Below are positions 1 to 8,598 of a stretch of 33,859 bases of DNA, piece after piece (position 1 is the stretch's first letter; every line of letters starts with the position of its first letter). Source of the stretch: an uncultured Bacilli bacterium. GTDB taxonomy: Bacteria; Bacillota_I; Bacilli_A; RF39; UBA660. A program made the translations under genes and the position numbers. The stretch covers positions 1 to 33,859 of the forward strand of contig CANQMM010000011.1 in the NCBI GenBank assembly GCA_947624955.1, read 5' to 3'. The notes below the pieces were generated by a model. That model was not told where the DNA came from. It did no database searches and saw only the letters and a program-made list of their open reading frames with translations.

Positions 1-2
1 TA

Positions 3-52
3 AAAATCTCTCAATTCAGCATAAACACTGAGTTCGAGAGATTTTGCTTTTT
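3..52 (+). terminator. Intrinsic terminator of an upstream gene
   Basis: aaaatctctc (3-12) pairs with gagagatttt (36-45), with an additional inner stem aattcag/ctgagtt, followed by gcttttt. Confidence 0.8.
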
Positions 53-163
53 AAAAACTGATAAATTCAGGATTATACTACAAAAATAAAAAAAATAAAA
101 CAATTCACTTATTCTCGTTTTTCACATAGATTATTAATGAGAATATATGAAAGGGTGAAAGAT

Positions 164-610
164 ATGAGTAATAATAATAGCAATCAAGGATCAACTTGTC
201 CTAACTGTGTGGCAGAAATCCTAAGTGTTATTTTAGTATTACAACAAAATGCGTGTCCTGAAAGTTGCTTGGACTCTTGTGACCGACCAATGCTTGGAGG
301 AGGTCCTAACTGTTTAATTTGTAATACGCGACCAGTAATGCTTTATACTTGTTGTGGAAATGGAACTCCTTGGAGTATGCCAATAACAAAAGATTCAACG
401 GCGACTTGTGGGGAAGCTAGTGCAACATGTTCTTCAGTATTTAGAGTAGAAAAGTTAGAAGGTAATTGTGCAACTTTTAGAGTTCTTGCCGATAACCCAG
501 ATACCAACAGTTTAAATCCATATGTGGCAACTAATTCTTTCTTTACAATGAACTTAGATTGTTGCTGTGTATGTAGATGTTTAACTGATACTTATGTAGA
601 ATGTGTTTAA
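164..610 (+). CDS. cotZ: Spore coat protein, CotY/CotZ family
   Basis: Cys-rich 148-aa protein with CNTRPVMLYTCCGNGTPW and a C-terminal NSFFTMNLDCCCVCRCLTDT pattern typical of CotY/CotZ. The start at 164 is preferred over 137 because AGGGTG lies upstream. Confidence 0.8.
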   Translation: MSNNNSNQGSTCPNCVAEILSVILVLQQNACPESCLDSCDRPMLGGGPNCLICNTRPVMLYTCCGNGTPWSMPITKDSTATCGEASATCSSVFRVEKLEGNCATFRVLADNPDTNSLNPYVATNSFFTMNLDCCCVCRCLTDTYVECV

Positions 611-612
611 TT

Positions 613-638
613 AAAAGGTCTACTGCTGTAGGCCTTTT
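613..638. terminator. Hairpin terminator between convergent genes
   Basis: aaaaggtcta / taggcctttt stem with loop ctgctg, between genes ending at 610 (+) and 637 (-). Confidence 0.75.
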
Positions 639-1533
639 ATGATGGGTTAGATTGGGTACTATATAAACGATAGAGATTGATCGACGGTTTATTAAAGAAA
701 CGAATTCTTAAAGCACTTGTACCTAACCCGGAAGAGATATATAGTTCAGTATTATTGATGGAGTAATGTTCTTCATAATACTTTTTACTACCTACTGGGG
801 TATATAAAGCGCCGACTATAGGAAATCTTACTTGACCGCCGTGCGAATGACCAGCGAGAACTAAATTAGGGGTTGCTGCACTAATATTGCTGATGCTATC
901 GGGTTCGTGAATTAAAATGATTTTAAAATTGTTATTTTCTTCATCTAAGATAGAGTAATCCGGTTCACCTTCTAATGAAGAAGGAAAGCCATAAAGCGAA
1001 ATAGGGGTTGCTCCTTCGTAGTAGATATCTTCCCGAACATTTTCTAAGTATTTAAAACCGGTATTTTGATATAGGGCATTAATATCGGAAGCGACATAAT
1101 CGTGGTTCCCACTAATTGCATATTTAAATAACGTGGCTTTAATTTGCGATAGATAATCTTGTAAGAGAGTAAGCTCTTCTTCACTAGGATTATGATCTTC
1201 ATCGATTAAATCGCCTGTAAAGACAACAATATCGGGGTTAAGTTCATTGATTTGAGCAACTAATGATTTTAATTCTTTTTCTTTAATCGTCGTTAGGTAG
1301 TGTAAGTCGGAAAAATGAACGATTTTAAGACCGTGAAAACTCGCAGGTAAATTAGCGGATTCAACTTTATATTCTTTAACGATTAAACCGCTAGTACTAA
1401 TGTATCTAGCCCAAAGCAAGCCAAGGATGATAACGATAGCAATAAAGATTAAAAAACTAACTAATTTGTTAGGTTTTTTAATTTTGGGAGTTTCTGTTTT
1501 TTCGGAAATTTCATTACTGATGATTTCTGGCAT
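637..1533 (-). CDS. Membrane-anchored calcineurin-like metallophosphoesterase (YkuE type)
   Basis: Motifs HFSDLH, VFTGDLID, SGNHDY, AGHSHGGQ. The start at 1533 is supported by AAGGAGG just upstream; the ORF extends to 1557. Confidence 0.85.
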   Translation of the reverse strand: MPEIISNEISEKTETPKIKKPNKLVSFLIFIAIVIILGLLWARYISTSGLIVKEYKVESANLPASFHGLKIVHFSDLHYLTTIKEKELKSLVAQINELNPDIVVFTGDLIDEDHNPSEEELTLLQDYLSQIKATLFKYAISGNHDYVASDINALYQNTGFKYLENVREDIYYEGATPISLYGFPSSLEGEPDYSILDEENNNFKIILIHEPDSISNISAATPNLVLAGHSHGGQVRFPIVGALYTPVGSKKYYEEHYSINNTELYISSGLGTSALRIRFFNKPSINLYRLYSTQSNPS

Positions 1534-1546
1534 GATAATCCTCCTT

Positions 1547-2215
1547 TTATAAAGCAATAAAAATTAATAATAGTGATAAACTGTTATGGAATATATGTAG
1601 CGAGATACTCGTGAAGATATTATCAGTTTTAGCATAAGCATATCCTAAGCCAATACCTAAAGCACTATAGGAAAAACCATAAAGGGCATTAGCTAAAGAC
1701 ATATCTCGATAGACGTGAGCAAAGCCGAAGAGTAAGCCGGTGATGATGGCAAATAGGTAAGGATTTTTAAACATCTTGCGGAAACCTTTACGGAAAGCAA
1801 GTTCTTCCCCAATAGGAGCAAGGATGGCAACCGTGGGAATAGCGTAGATAGCCATAGTATCGATTAAGGCCCGGTTTTCGGTTTCATTAACGGAAGCCGT
1901 CGTTTGGAAAATCATGGTAATAAGCATATTGATGAAGATAGATATTAGGTATCCGGTAATGTAATATTTAAAACCTTGTCTAAAGTATTGTCCGCCATTA
2001 TCTTTATATTCTTGCCATTCTTTTTTTAATTCGGGTAAATGAAAGAGCACTAAGGTAAGCGTGGTGACGGCTTGAATAACTAAAAGGGCAAGATTCGTAC
2101 CGAGATAATTAGGGTTTGGGTTAATTAATAAAAAGATTATTTGTAATAATAGGGGTAAATATAGATAAGTAAATAATAGGATGGGTCCCATTAGGTATTG
2201 TTGATACTTTTTCAT
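1547..2215 (-). CDS. CPBP/CAAX family intramembrane protease
   Basis: Multi-TM protein with APIGEELAFRKGFRK (EExxxR), FGFAHVYRD and HIFHNS motifs. Confidence 0.8.
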   Translation of the reverse strand: MKKYQQYLMGPILLFTYLYLPLLLQIIFLLINPNPNYLGTNLALLVIQAVTTLTLVLFHLPELKKEWQEYKDNGGQYFRQGFKYYITGYLISIFINMLITMIFQTTASVNETENRALIDTMAIYAIPTVAILAPIGEELAFRKGFRKMFKNPYLFAIITGLLFGFAHVYRDMSLANALYGFSYSALGIGLGYAYAKTDNIFTSISLHIFHNSLSLLLIFIAL

Positions 2216-2694
2216 GATTCTTCCTTATCCGTAATATAACCATAGCGTTTAAGATGAGCAATGATAGTGGTCTTATCTTTATCACCAACAAGACGACTAG
2301 CAGTAGAGATTTCTTCGCCATCTTTAATGAATACGGTAGTAGGGGTACCACTAGTATTGGCGACACTCTTTAAATAAGCACTGTCAGCATCATTATCGAT
2401 TTTATCTAGAACTACTTCATAAGCAGTTATATTATATTCTTTTAAGATTTTTTTTAATTTAGGTTTATAAGATTTGCAATGAGGGCATTCAGAACCAGTA
2501 TTAACCAAAATGAATGTTTCTTTATTTTCAATCTTTTCTTTCAACTCGCTAACCGTTAATTCAACTAAATGTTTATCTAGTTCATCATTTTCCTTTTTGA
2601 TAGTAACCGCCGCATAAATAATACCAACTAAAGCAGCAATAGCAACAATAATAGCTATTATTTTAACAACTTTTTTTTGTTTATCTTTCTTCAT
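2212..2694 (-). CDS. Membrane-anchored thioredoxin-like protein
   Basis: N-terminal TM; thioredoxin fold pattern FILVNTGSECPHCKSYKPKLKK (CPHC) and TSGTPTTVFIKDG. 4-nt overlap with the next gene of the minus-strand operon. Confidence 0.75.
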   Translation of the reverse strand: MKKDKQKKVVKIIAIIVAIAALVGIIYAAVTIKKENDELDKHLVELTVSELKEKIENKETFILVNTGSECPHCKSYKPKLKKILKEYNITAYEVVLDKIDNDADSAYLKSVANTSGTPTTVFIKDGEEISTASRLVGDKDKTTIIAHLKRYGYITDKEES

Positions 2695-2758
2695 AAAATC
2701 ACCATTATAAATATACCATAATTAGTTAGTATTAGCAATGATATTAATAAATATGGTA

Positions 2759-2787
2759 TTGTTCTTTTGCCTAGCGTGTGTTAAAAT
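2759..2787 (+). promoter_or_regulatory. Candidate sigma-A promoter for the Tad/T4SS cluster
   Basis: TTGTTC (2759-2764), 17-nt spacer, TAAAAT (2782-2787) with TG at the extended -10 position; gene start at 2815. Confidence 0.5.
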
Positions 2788-2814
2788 AAAATGTAGAAAA
2801 TAGGTAGGTGGACT

Positions 2815-3525
2815 ATGAGAAAAATTATATTTACAACTTTGGCAATATTAATCTTATTGATGCCGATAAGTGTTTGGGCCGAATGCGATGATGCGAAATT
2901 GAATGAACTGGCTTATAAAGCTGCGAATGTCAATCTGAATTGGGAACCGGCTAGTAAAGTAATCGCTATGGGCTCAGCTGATGGCGATGAACAACCAATC
3001 ACCGCTTACTACATAAAGGTATATCTTTATAATTTAAGTGAAGATTTAAGAGCAGTAGTAACTAATAATATCAATAAGAAAAAGATGGAATTTCAAGGAA
3101 AAGATAGTGTGGATAATCTAATTACTTTCGATTCTGATGATGTAAGAAACTTATATACTTATACGGTGGAGATTTATCCTACCGATACGACTTGTGATGC
3201 TTCTGCCTTATTTAAAACTTCAATCAGTCTACCAAAATTTAATGAACAACGACTTTATTATGGCAAATGTGATGAAACTCCAGAATTTGAATTGTGTCAG
3301 GAATACATTACACAAGATATTTCTTACGAAGATCTAGTTGCTAGACAAACGGAATATGCCGAAAGAAAATTAGAAGAAGCAAGTAAGAATGAAGAGGATG
3401 AAAGTAAAGGATTGTTCGATTTAATAAAAGAATATAAATATTGGGTTATTGGTACTGTAGCTATCGTTGGTGCAGTTGGGGTTTCAGCTTATGTGATAAT
3501 TAAAAAGAAAAGGAAGAGCGAGTAA
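2815..3525 (+). CDS. Secreted/membrane-anchored protein of unknown function, first gene of the cluster
   Basis: Signal peptide (KIIFTTLAILILLMPISVWA), ectodomain with Cys residues, C-terminal TM (YWVIGTVAIVGAVGVSAYVIIKKKRK). Confidence 0.6.
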   Translation: MRKIIFTTLAILILLMPISVWAECDDAKLNELAYKAANVNLNWEPASKVIAMGSADGDEQPITAYYIKVYLYNLSEDLRAVVTNNINKKKMEFQGKDSVDNLITFDSDDVRNLYTYTVEIYPTDTTCDASALFKTSISLPKFNEQRLYYGKCDETPEFELCQEYITQDISYEDLVARQTEYAERKLEEASKNEEDESKGLFDLIKEYKYWVIGTVAIVGAVGVSAYVIIKKKRKSE

Positions 3526-6500
3526 TGAAAGTAGATACTAATAAGAAAATAAATATTTTTATTCTATGTATGGCTTTAGTAGTTGGACTATTTAGTTATA
3601 TGGTTTTAAGAGAACCACAAAGTACATATGCTGTCGAAGATATACCGGATACTTTTGATGATGTAGAATCAGTTGTAATGTCTATAGTTAAGCCAGCAGA
3701 TTATTGTGGTAATTTTACTATTTCTGCTCCTCCTGGGACGACGGATTTAAACCTTGGAAATAAATCAAAATTCCATATATATGGAGCGGAAAGTCAATGT
3801 GCTGGGGATGAAGCTGAGTACGTTTCTTATTGCTTTGACCCACAGTTATCTGGACCACCAGATGGTGATGAATATACCGACTATGTCGAATCACGAAAAA
3901 TTGATCCTCAATCTAAGCAGTATACGGCTGCAGTAAAAAGATTTGATACGGGGTTGGTTTATCTATATCAAAATGCTTATCCGAATTGGAACTATAATGC
4001 TTATCCGGGAATAACAGATGAAAATGTCCAATATTCTATTACAAATGCGGTAGCTAGATTGTTAGTTTTCCATTCAGGATTTGCTTCTAACGTCGAAAGC
4101 AACGGGGAGAAATATAAAGTTTATAAATATACAACTTATTATTTAGACAACGGGACATGTGATGGAAGTGGAAACACTGAAGAATGTGAATCTAAACGTT
4201 GGAATGCAGACACTAATCCGGATGTATATAATATAGTTAAAGATTTATATGAAAAATCTAAAAATGCTACAATTGATGATATATGGCTTCATAATTTTAA
4301 AATAGAAGAGAAAGCAACAGTTGGGAAAACCAAAGTTGAAGAAACGGGAGAATTTACTAAAAAAGTAAAAGGTACATTAAGTGGTTTATCTTCTTTTGAT
4401 GGTGATGATCCAAGTAAGAGTTATATTAAAAATTTAAGAGTAACGTGTAGTGATGGAGTTAAGTGTGAACTCTTAGATGAAGCAGGGGAAAAAATCGATG
4501 CTAATACATTACTTAATAAATTGGGACGAGATGAATTAACTTATACGATAGTAATGAGTGGTAATTTAAAAGATATCAAAACTGATAGTATCGAAGTAAA
4601 GGTAAATGTCGATTATTTTGACAATCGGGATTATGGAACAGCAATGATAACTTATAGTAATAGTGGTAGTGTTACAAATATTCAAAGAATGTTATTATTT
4701 GCTAAAGATACGGAAAGAGGATTAGAACAAACTTTAAAAGTATCATTATGTGATATCGATATTTCTAAATTTAAAGATATTGAACCAGTAGAAGAATTCT
4801 ATTTTAACTACTGTGATAAAGCTTGTTATATATCTAATACATTAACACCAGGAAAAGAAGATTTTGATGAAGAAGCTTTTAAAGCAAATTGCTGTAGTAC
4901 GATTTCAGCGAATGATCCAGATTATGCTAAATATTGTACTTTCGATTGTTTAAATACTTATTTTCCAAATACTTGTGATGAATCATCAGATAAAGTAGAA
5001 GCTCATATTATCGAAGGAGTAGAAAAAGAAACAGGAAGAATAAACTATGATTATTGTGTAATCGATAAAGATCTATCAGCAGTTCAAGAAGCACCGAAAA
5101 AGGATTTAGCTGGTAATGATTTTGCATTAGCAACTGGTAATGTCGATTTATCAAATAATAGATATTGTTCAGTAGCTTGTATTGAAAGTTGGGAGTTTGT
5201 TTTACCAGGAGCTTTAGTAGGAGGTAAAAACATTATTAAGGCCGGTACTTATTTCCCAATCAGTGCTCAGATGAAAGGTACGAGAACTTGTGTATCTAAT
5301 GATATTAAGTATGGATCTCAAGGGGGACAATATAAAGCAGGATATTTCTTATATGATTTAGATAATTTAAATAAACAAATAGTTGATGCTTATAATGATT
5401 GGAAGTATTGGGATGAAGCGGTTAAAGCTCCAGAACAAACTGGTGATGAAAAGACGTGTGCTTCATATTCAATAGGAACTTGTAATGATTGTGGTGGTGT
5501 AGGTCAAAAAGCTTGTACTTCTTGTTGTCCAGGGCCTTCGACAATTAATAAAAATAATCAAAAGAAAAAGGAATGGGAAGCCGAACAATATCGTTATGTA
5601 GCTAGTGCTAGTAATCCTGGTAATGGTTATGTAGAACAAATTGCTAATAAAAAAGGTAAAGCAGCTATTGGTAAATGGGAAACTAGTGGTGACAGTTGTA
5701 GTAACTCTTGTACTTGGAATGCGGAAGATTGGAAGTATTTAACCGCTAATCGCGATAGTGCTAAAGCTTTATACGAGTCTTTAGTAGCGGAAAGAAAACA
5801 GATAATTCAAGAAATTCAAAATTGTTCTAGTTGGGAAAATGATTATAATTTTGATCCAAAATTATCTTATACTTATGAAGAAGATTACTATATGTCAAAG
5901 TTTGTAAAAAATAATAATTATTTCATAGCTCAAGTAGAGGATTCAGAATTAGTTGCAGAATCTGATCCACCACTATATTGCCAGGGTAGTTATGCAAATG
6001 ATTACTATGAATGTAGTGGTACATCAACATCACAAAAGGAAAACAAAATAGAGGTAAATTGCTCTATTGGTGGTGGTTGTTCAACAGCAACTGTTACTGT
6101 TCCGAAAAATCAAAATATTAAATTAACTAGTGCTAAAGAAGCATTATATAAACCATATACGGTTTATTATGCTATCCATCCAAATTCCGATATCGATGGT
6201 AGAGCTGTAGATTTAAAAGATGATAAATTAACTACGGGAACAGTTACGAGATTAGGTAGAGTTATGCCTTTAAGAGTAACTACTCCTAAAGGAATTTATG
6301 AATATGCCTTTGGTTTCAATCAAATTGGTCAATATAATGATTCCGATAAAGATTTAGGTAGATTAATGAATTATACAGGGGGAGTTACCTTACCAAATGG
6401 TAGTGAGTTAACAGTTAATAGTAGTTTTATTACTACACGACCTAGTGTATATAATACGATAAATTTAAAACCAAGTTATGAATGTAAATATGAAGTGTAT

Positions 6501-7034
6501 GAAGATGTTTGTCATTGCTGTGGTAATGATGGTTTAGGTAATAGTTCTAGTGGTTCTAGTGGTAATGTTCATAGTTGGGGATTTGACTCAGAAGGGCATT
6601 TAACATTCTATTACCGGCCAGTATCTCTTACGGATCCATTCCCTAATAGTACGAATGGCAACTTATCTACTTCAAGAGATCTACCAGATAACTGGTCTAC
6701 AGATAAAGGGAAATTAGTTTATAATCGAATTACGAGTGAAGGAGAATTTGCTTATGAAGAACCGGAATATTCATATGTTTTAACTCCTACGGGAATGGCG
6801 AATATTCGTGAATATAATCGTCAACAAGAAAGTAATGAAGGATTTAATGATTTTACCCTAACGTGTAACGAATATGGCTATGATTGTGTAAGTACTTTCT
6901 TAAATAATTTTGATGAGATAGTTGGTTATGATGCTACAAAAGCAAGAAAAACTGACTTTGAACATTATGAAGAAGATGCGTTGCGATATGATGAAGGAAG
7001 ATTACCAACTGGGTTGGGGCCTTCAATGAAGTAG
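3525..7034 (+). CDS. Large Cys-rich secreted surface protein with a thioester-domain-like N-terminal region
   Basis: N-terminal hydrophobic signal, then SYCFDPQL...LVYLYQNAYP...ITDENVQYSITNAVARLLVFHSG (thioester-domain-like). Many Cys motifs; no LPXTG or C-terminal TM. TAATG overlap with the previous gene. Confidence 0.6.
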   Translation: MKVDTNKKINIFILCMALVVGLFSYMVLREPQSTYAVEDIPDTFDDVESVVMSIVKPADYCGNFTISAPPGTTDLNLGNKSKFHIYGAESQCAGDEAEYVSYCFDPQLSGPPDGDEYTDYVESRKIDPQSKQYTAAVKRFDTGLVYLYQNAYPNWNYNAYPGITDENVQYSITNAVARLLVFHSGFASNVESNGEKYKVYKYTTYYLDNGTCDGSGNTEECESKRWNADTNPDVYNIVKDLYEKSKNATIDDIWLHNFKIEEKATVGKTKVEETGEFTKKVKGTLSGLSSFDGDDPSKSYIKNLRVTCSDGVKCELLDEAGEKIDANTLLNKLGRDELTYTIVMSGNLKDIKTDSIEVKVNVDYFDNRDYGTAMITYSNSGSVTNIQRMLLFAKDTERGLEQTLKVSLCDIDISKFKDIEPVEEFYFNYCDKACYISNTLTPGKEDFDEEAFKANCCSTISANDPDYAKYCTFDCLNTYFPNTCDESSDKVEAHIIEGVEKETGRINYDYCVIDKDLSAVQEAPKKDLAGNDFALATGNVDLSNNRYCSVACIESWEFVLPGALVGGKNIIKAGTYFPISAQMKGTRTCVSNDIKYGSQGGQYKAGYFLYDLDNLNKQIVDAYNDWKYWDEAVKAPEQTGDEKTCASYSIGTCNDCGGVGQKACTSCCPGPSTINKNNQKKKEWEAEQYRYVASASNPGNGYVEQIANKKGKAAIGKWETSGDSCSNSCTWNAEDWKYLTANRDSAKALYESLVAERKQIIQEIQNCSSWENDYNFDPKLSYTYEEDYYMSKFVKNNNYFIAQVEDSELVAESDPPLYCQGSYANDYYECSGTSTSQKENKIEVNCSIGGGCSTATVTVPKNQNIKLTSAKEALYKPYTVYYAIHPNSDIDGRAVDLKDDKLTTGTVTRLGRVMPLRVTTPKGIYEYAFGFNQIGQYNDSDKDLGRLMNYTGGVTLPNGSELTVNSSFITTRPSVYNTINLKPSYECKYEVYEDVCHCCGNDGLGNSSSGSSGNVHSWGFDSEGHLTFYYRPVSLTDPFPNSTNGNLSTSRDLPDNWSTDKGKLVYNRITSEGEFAYEEPEYSYVLTPTGMANIREYNRQQESNEGFNDFTLTCNEYGYDCVSTFLNNFDEIVGYDATKARKTDFEHYEEDALRYDEGRLPTGLGPSMK

Positions 7035-7050
7035 AGAGAGGTGACAATAA

Positions 7051-8577
7051 ATGTCAGAATCTTATTGGGCTTATTGGCTGGTACTTTTGGGTGTAGTATT
7101 TACGGTAATTATGATGTTGATTCAGGGGGCAACAACATCTAATACTCAAGATTATTACCAATTGAAGGAAATAACTGAATCTTCAATTGTCGATTCAGTT
7201 GATTATGCCTATTATAGAATGTATGGAGAGTTAAAAATCAATAGAGAAAAGTTTGTGGAAAACTTTTTAAGAAGATTTGCGGAAACTGTTAGTATTACAA
7301 CGCAATATCAAATAGATTTTTATGATTTATATGAAGCTCCACCAAAAGTTAGTGTACGAGTAAAGAGTATGACTAATTCTTTAAATGTTATTGGTGATGA
7401 GACAAGTTTTGATATTGTTAATAAATTGGATGCTATCTTAGAGATGTCAGAAGATAATAGTCAATGTAGTTACTATACTGATGGTGGTGGAAGTTCAAAT
7501 AATAGCAGTCAAAATAACAACAGTAGTGGTAATAACGGTAATAGTGGAAATACTGCCAATGGAAATAATAATTCCGTTGAAGAAAATGAGGAAAATAACC
7601 AAAGTAGTGGGGGCAATACTGAGAATAATAATTTAACAACCAATGATTTTAATATTAGCCCTACTAAATTAGCCGTTTGTCAAGAAGGAATTACTGATAC
7701 TAGTTTAAAAGGAATGCACGGGACTTCAATGTCTAATAGTAGTGCAAGAAATAGAGTTTATGAAAACTATAAATTGACTAAAACAGTAGGGAATGTAGTG
7801 CCTGGTAAGGTTTTTGAAATATTAGGAGCAATTGGGCAGTATTGGGCCGTTGCTTACGATGATGCTTCTTGTGGTTGGGTAGATAGTACATATATGGCCA
7901 TTAATCTTAAAGAATATATTCCAGAAATGTCTTATAATATTACCAATGCCTCTAGTAGTATTTATATTTCTTCGGGGGTGGAATTACCAGGAGTTACGGG
8001 AAGACAATTATATAGTGATGAATATAAATCTTTTGTACCAGCTACTTTTAGCTTCGCCCAAAAATTAAAAGTCGCCGCTCAAGCAGCCAGTAGAGGCGGC
8101 GATAGATTAGTAGTTTATGATGCTTATCGTCCAGTGAAAGTATCTACAGTTGCTAAAAATTCTTTACAAGAATTATATAATTCTAATAAAACAGTTAAAG
8201 ATAATATTGATAAAAGCATCGGAGCTAGCGGTAGTACTTATAAATGGGGACAAAGTTGGTTTTTAGCGCAAAGTTTGTCAGCCCATAATACCGGGTGTGC
8301 CGTAGATGTAACGATTGCTGGAGCAAATATGCCATCAGCAATGCACGAACTAAGTGTTGCAGCAATTAAATATTATGATGCAATAAAGGTTCGAAATCAA
8401 CCACTTAGTTATCATTCTGAGCATTATGCAAAGAATATGACCGATGCTGCTAAACGCTTAGATAAATATATGACAGAAGCTGGGTTAGACGACTTAGCGA
8501 GTGAGTGGTGGCATTATCAATCAGATACTTGTCATAAGACAATTGGTACGGGATTGAATTTTTGGTCAGCTGTTTAA
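7051..8577 (+). CDS. Pilin-like/TadE-like N-terminus fused to an SH3-like domain and a peptidase M15 (VanX/DdpX-like) domain
   Basis: N-terminal TM plus stalk, N/S/G-rich linker, then YDAYRPVKV, SAHNTGCAVDVT and EWWHYQ, which match M15 Zn-peptidase motifs. Confidence 0.7.
   Translation: MSESYWAYWLVLLGVVFTVIMMLIQGATTSNTQDYYQLKEITESSIVDSVDYAYYRMYGELKINREKFVENFLRRFAETVSITTQYQIDFYDLYEAPPKVSVRVKSMTNSLNVIGDETSFDIVNKLDAILEMSEDNSQCSYYTDGGGSSNNSSQNNNSSGNNGNSGNTANGNNNSVEENEENNQSSGGNTENNNLTTNDFNISPTKLAVCQEGITDTSLKGMHGTSMSNSSARNRVYENYKLTKTVGNVVPGKVFEILGAIGQYWAVAYDDASCGWVDSTYMAINLKEYIPEMSYNITNASSSIYISSGVELPGVTGRQLYSDEYKSFVPATFSFAQKLKVAAQAASRGGDRLVVYDAYRPVKVSTVAKNSLQELYNSNKTVKDNIDKSIGASGSTYKWGQSWFLAQSLSAHNTGCAVDVTIAGANMPSAMHELSVAAIKYYDAIKVRNQPLSYHSEHYAKNMTDAAKRLDKYMTEAGLDDLASEWWHYQSDTCHKTIGTGLNFWSAV
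7486..7635 (+). repeat. Low-complexity Asn/Ser/Gly-rich linker-coding tract
   Basis: Translation SSNNSSQNNNSSGNNGNSGNTANGNNN... Confidence 0.7.
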
Positions 8578-8598
8578 TAAAAGAGAGGATGGAATAAA

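Noticed and set aside
2121-2366. 81-aa minus-strand ORF between the thioredoxin-like and CPBP genes
   Set aside because: Out of frame overlap with two better-supported genes on the same strand.
2713-2759. Inverted repeat ATACCATA...TATGGTAT between divergent genes as an operator
   Set aside because: 8-bp arms with a 31-nt spacer in very AT-rich promoter DNA; they can be explained by promoter-like elements, so too weak to claim.
3754-3936. 60-aa plus-strand ORF within the large surface protein gene
   Set aside because: Out-of-frame nested ORF without a signal of its own.
7000-7033. Possible LPXTG sorting signal near the C-terminus of the 1169-aa protein (RLPTGLGPSMK)
   Set aside because: Sequence is LPTG-L, not L-P-x-T-G, and there is no following hydrophobic stretch or basic tail.
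7433-7639. Antisense ORF of 68 aa rich in Tyr/His
   Set aside because: Mirror of the N/S-rich linker coding strand; composition artefact without ribosome-binding site.
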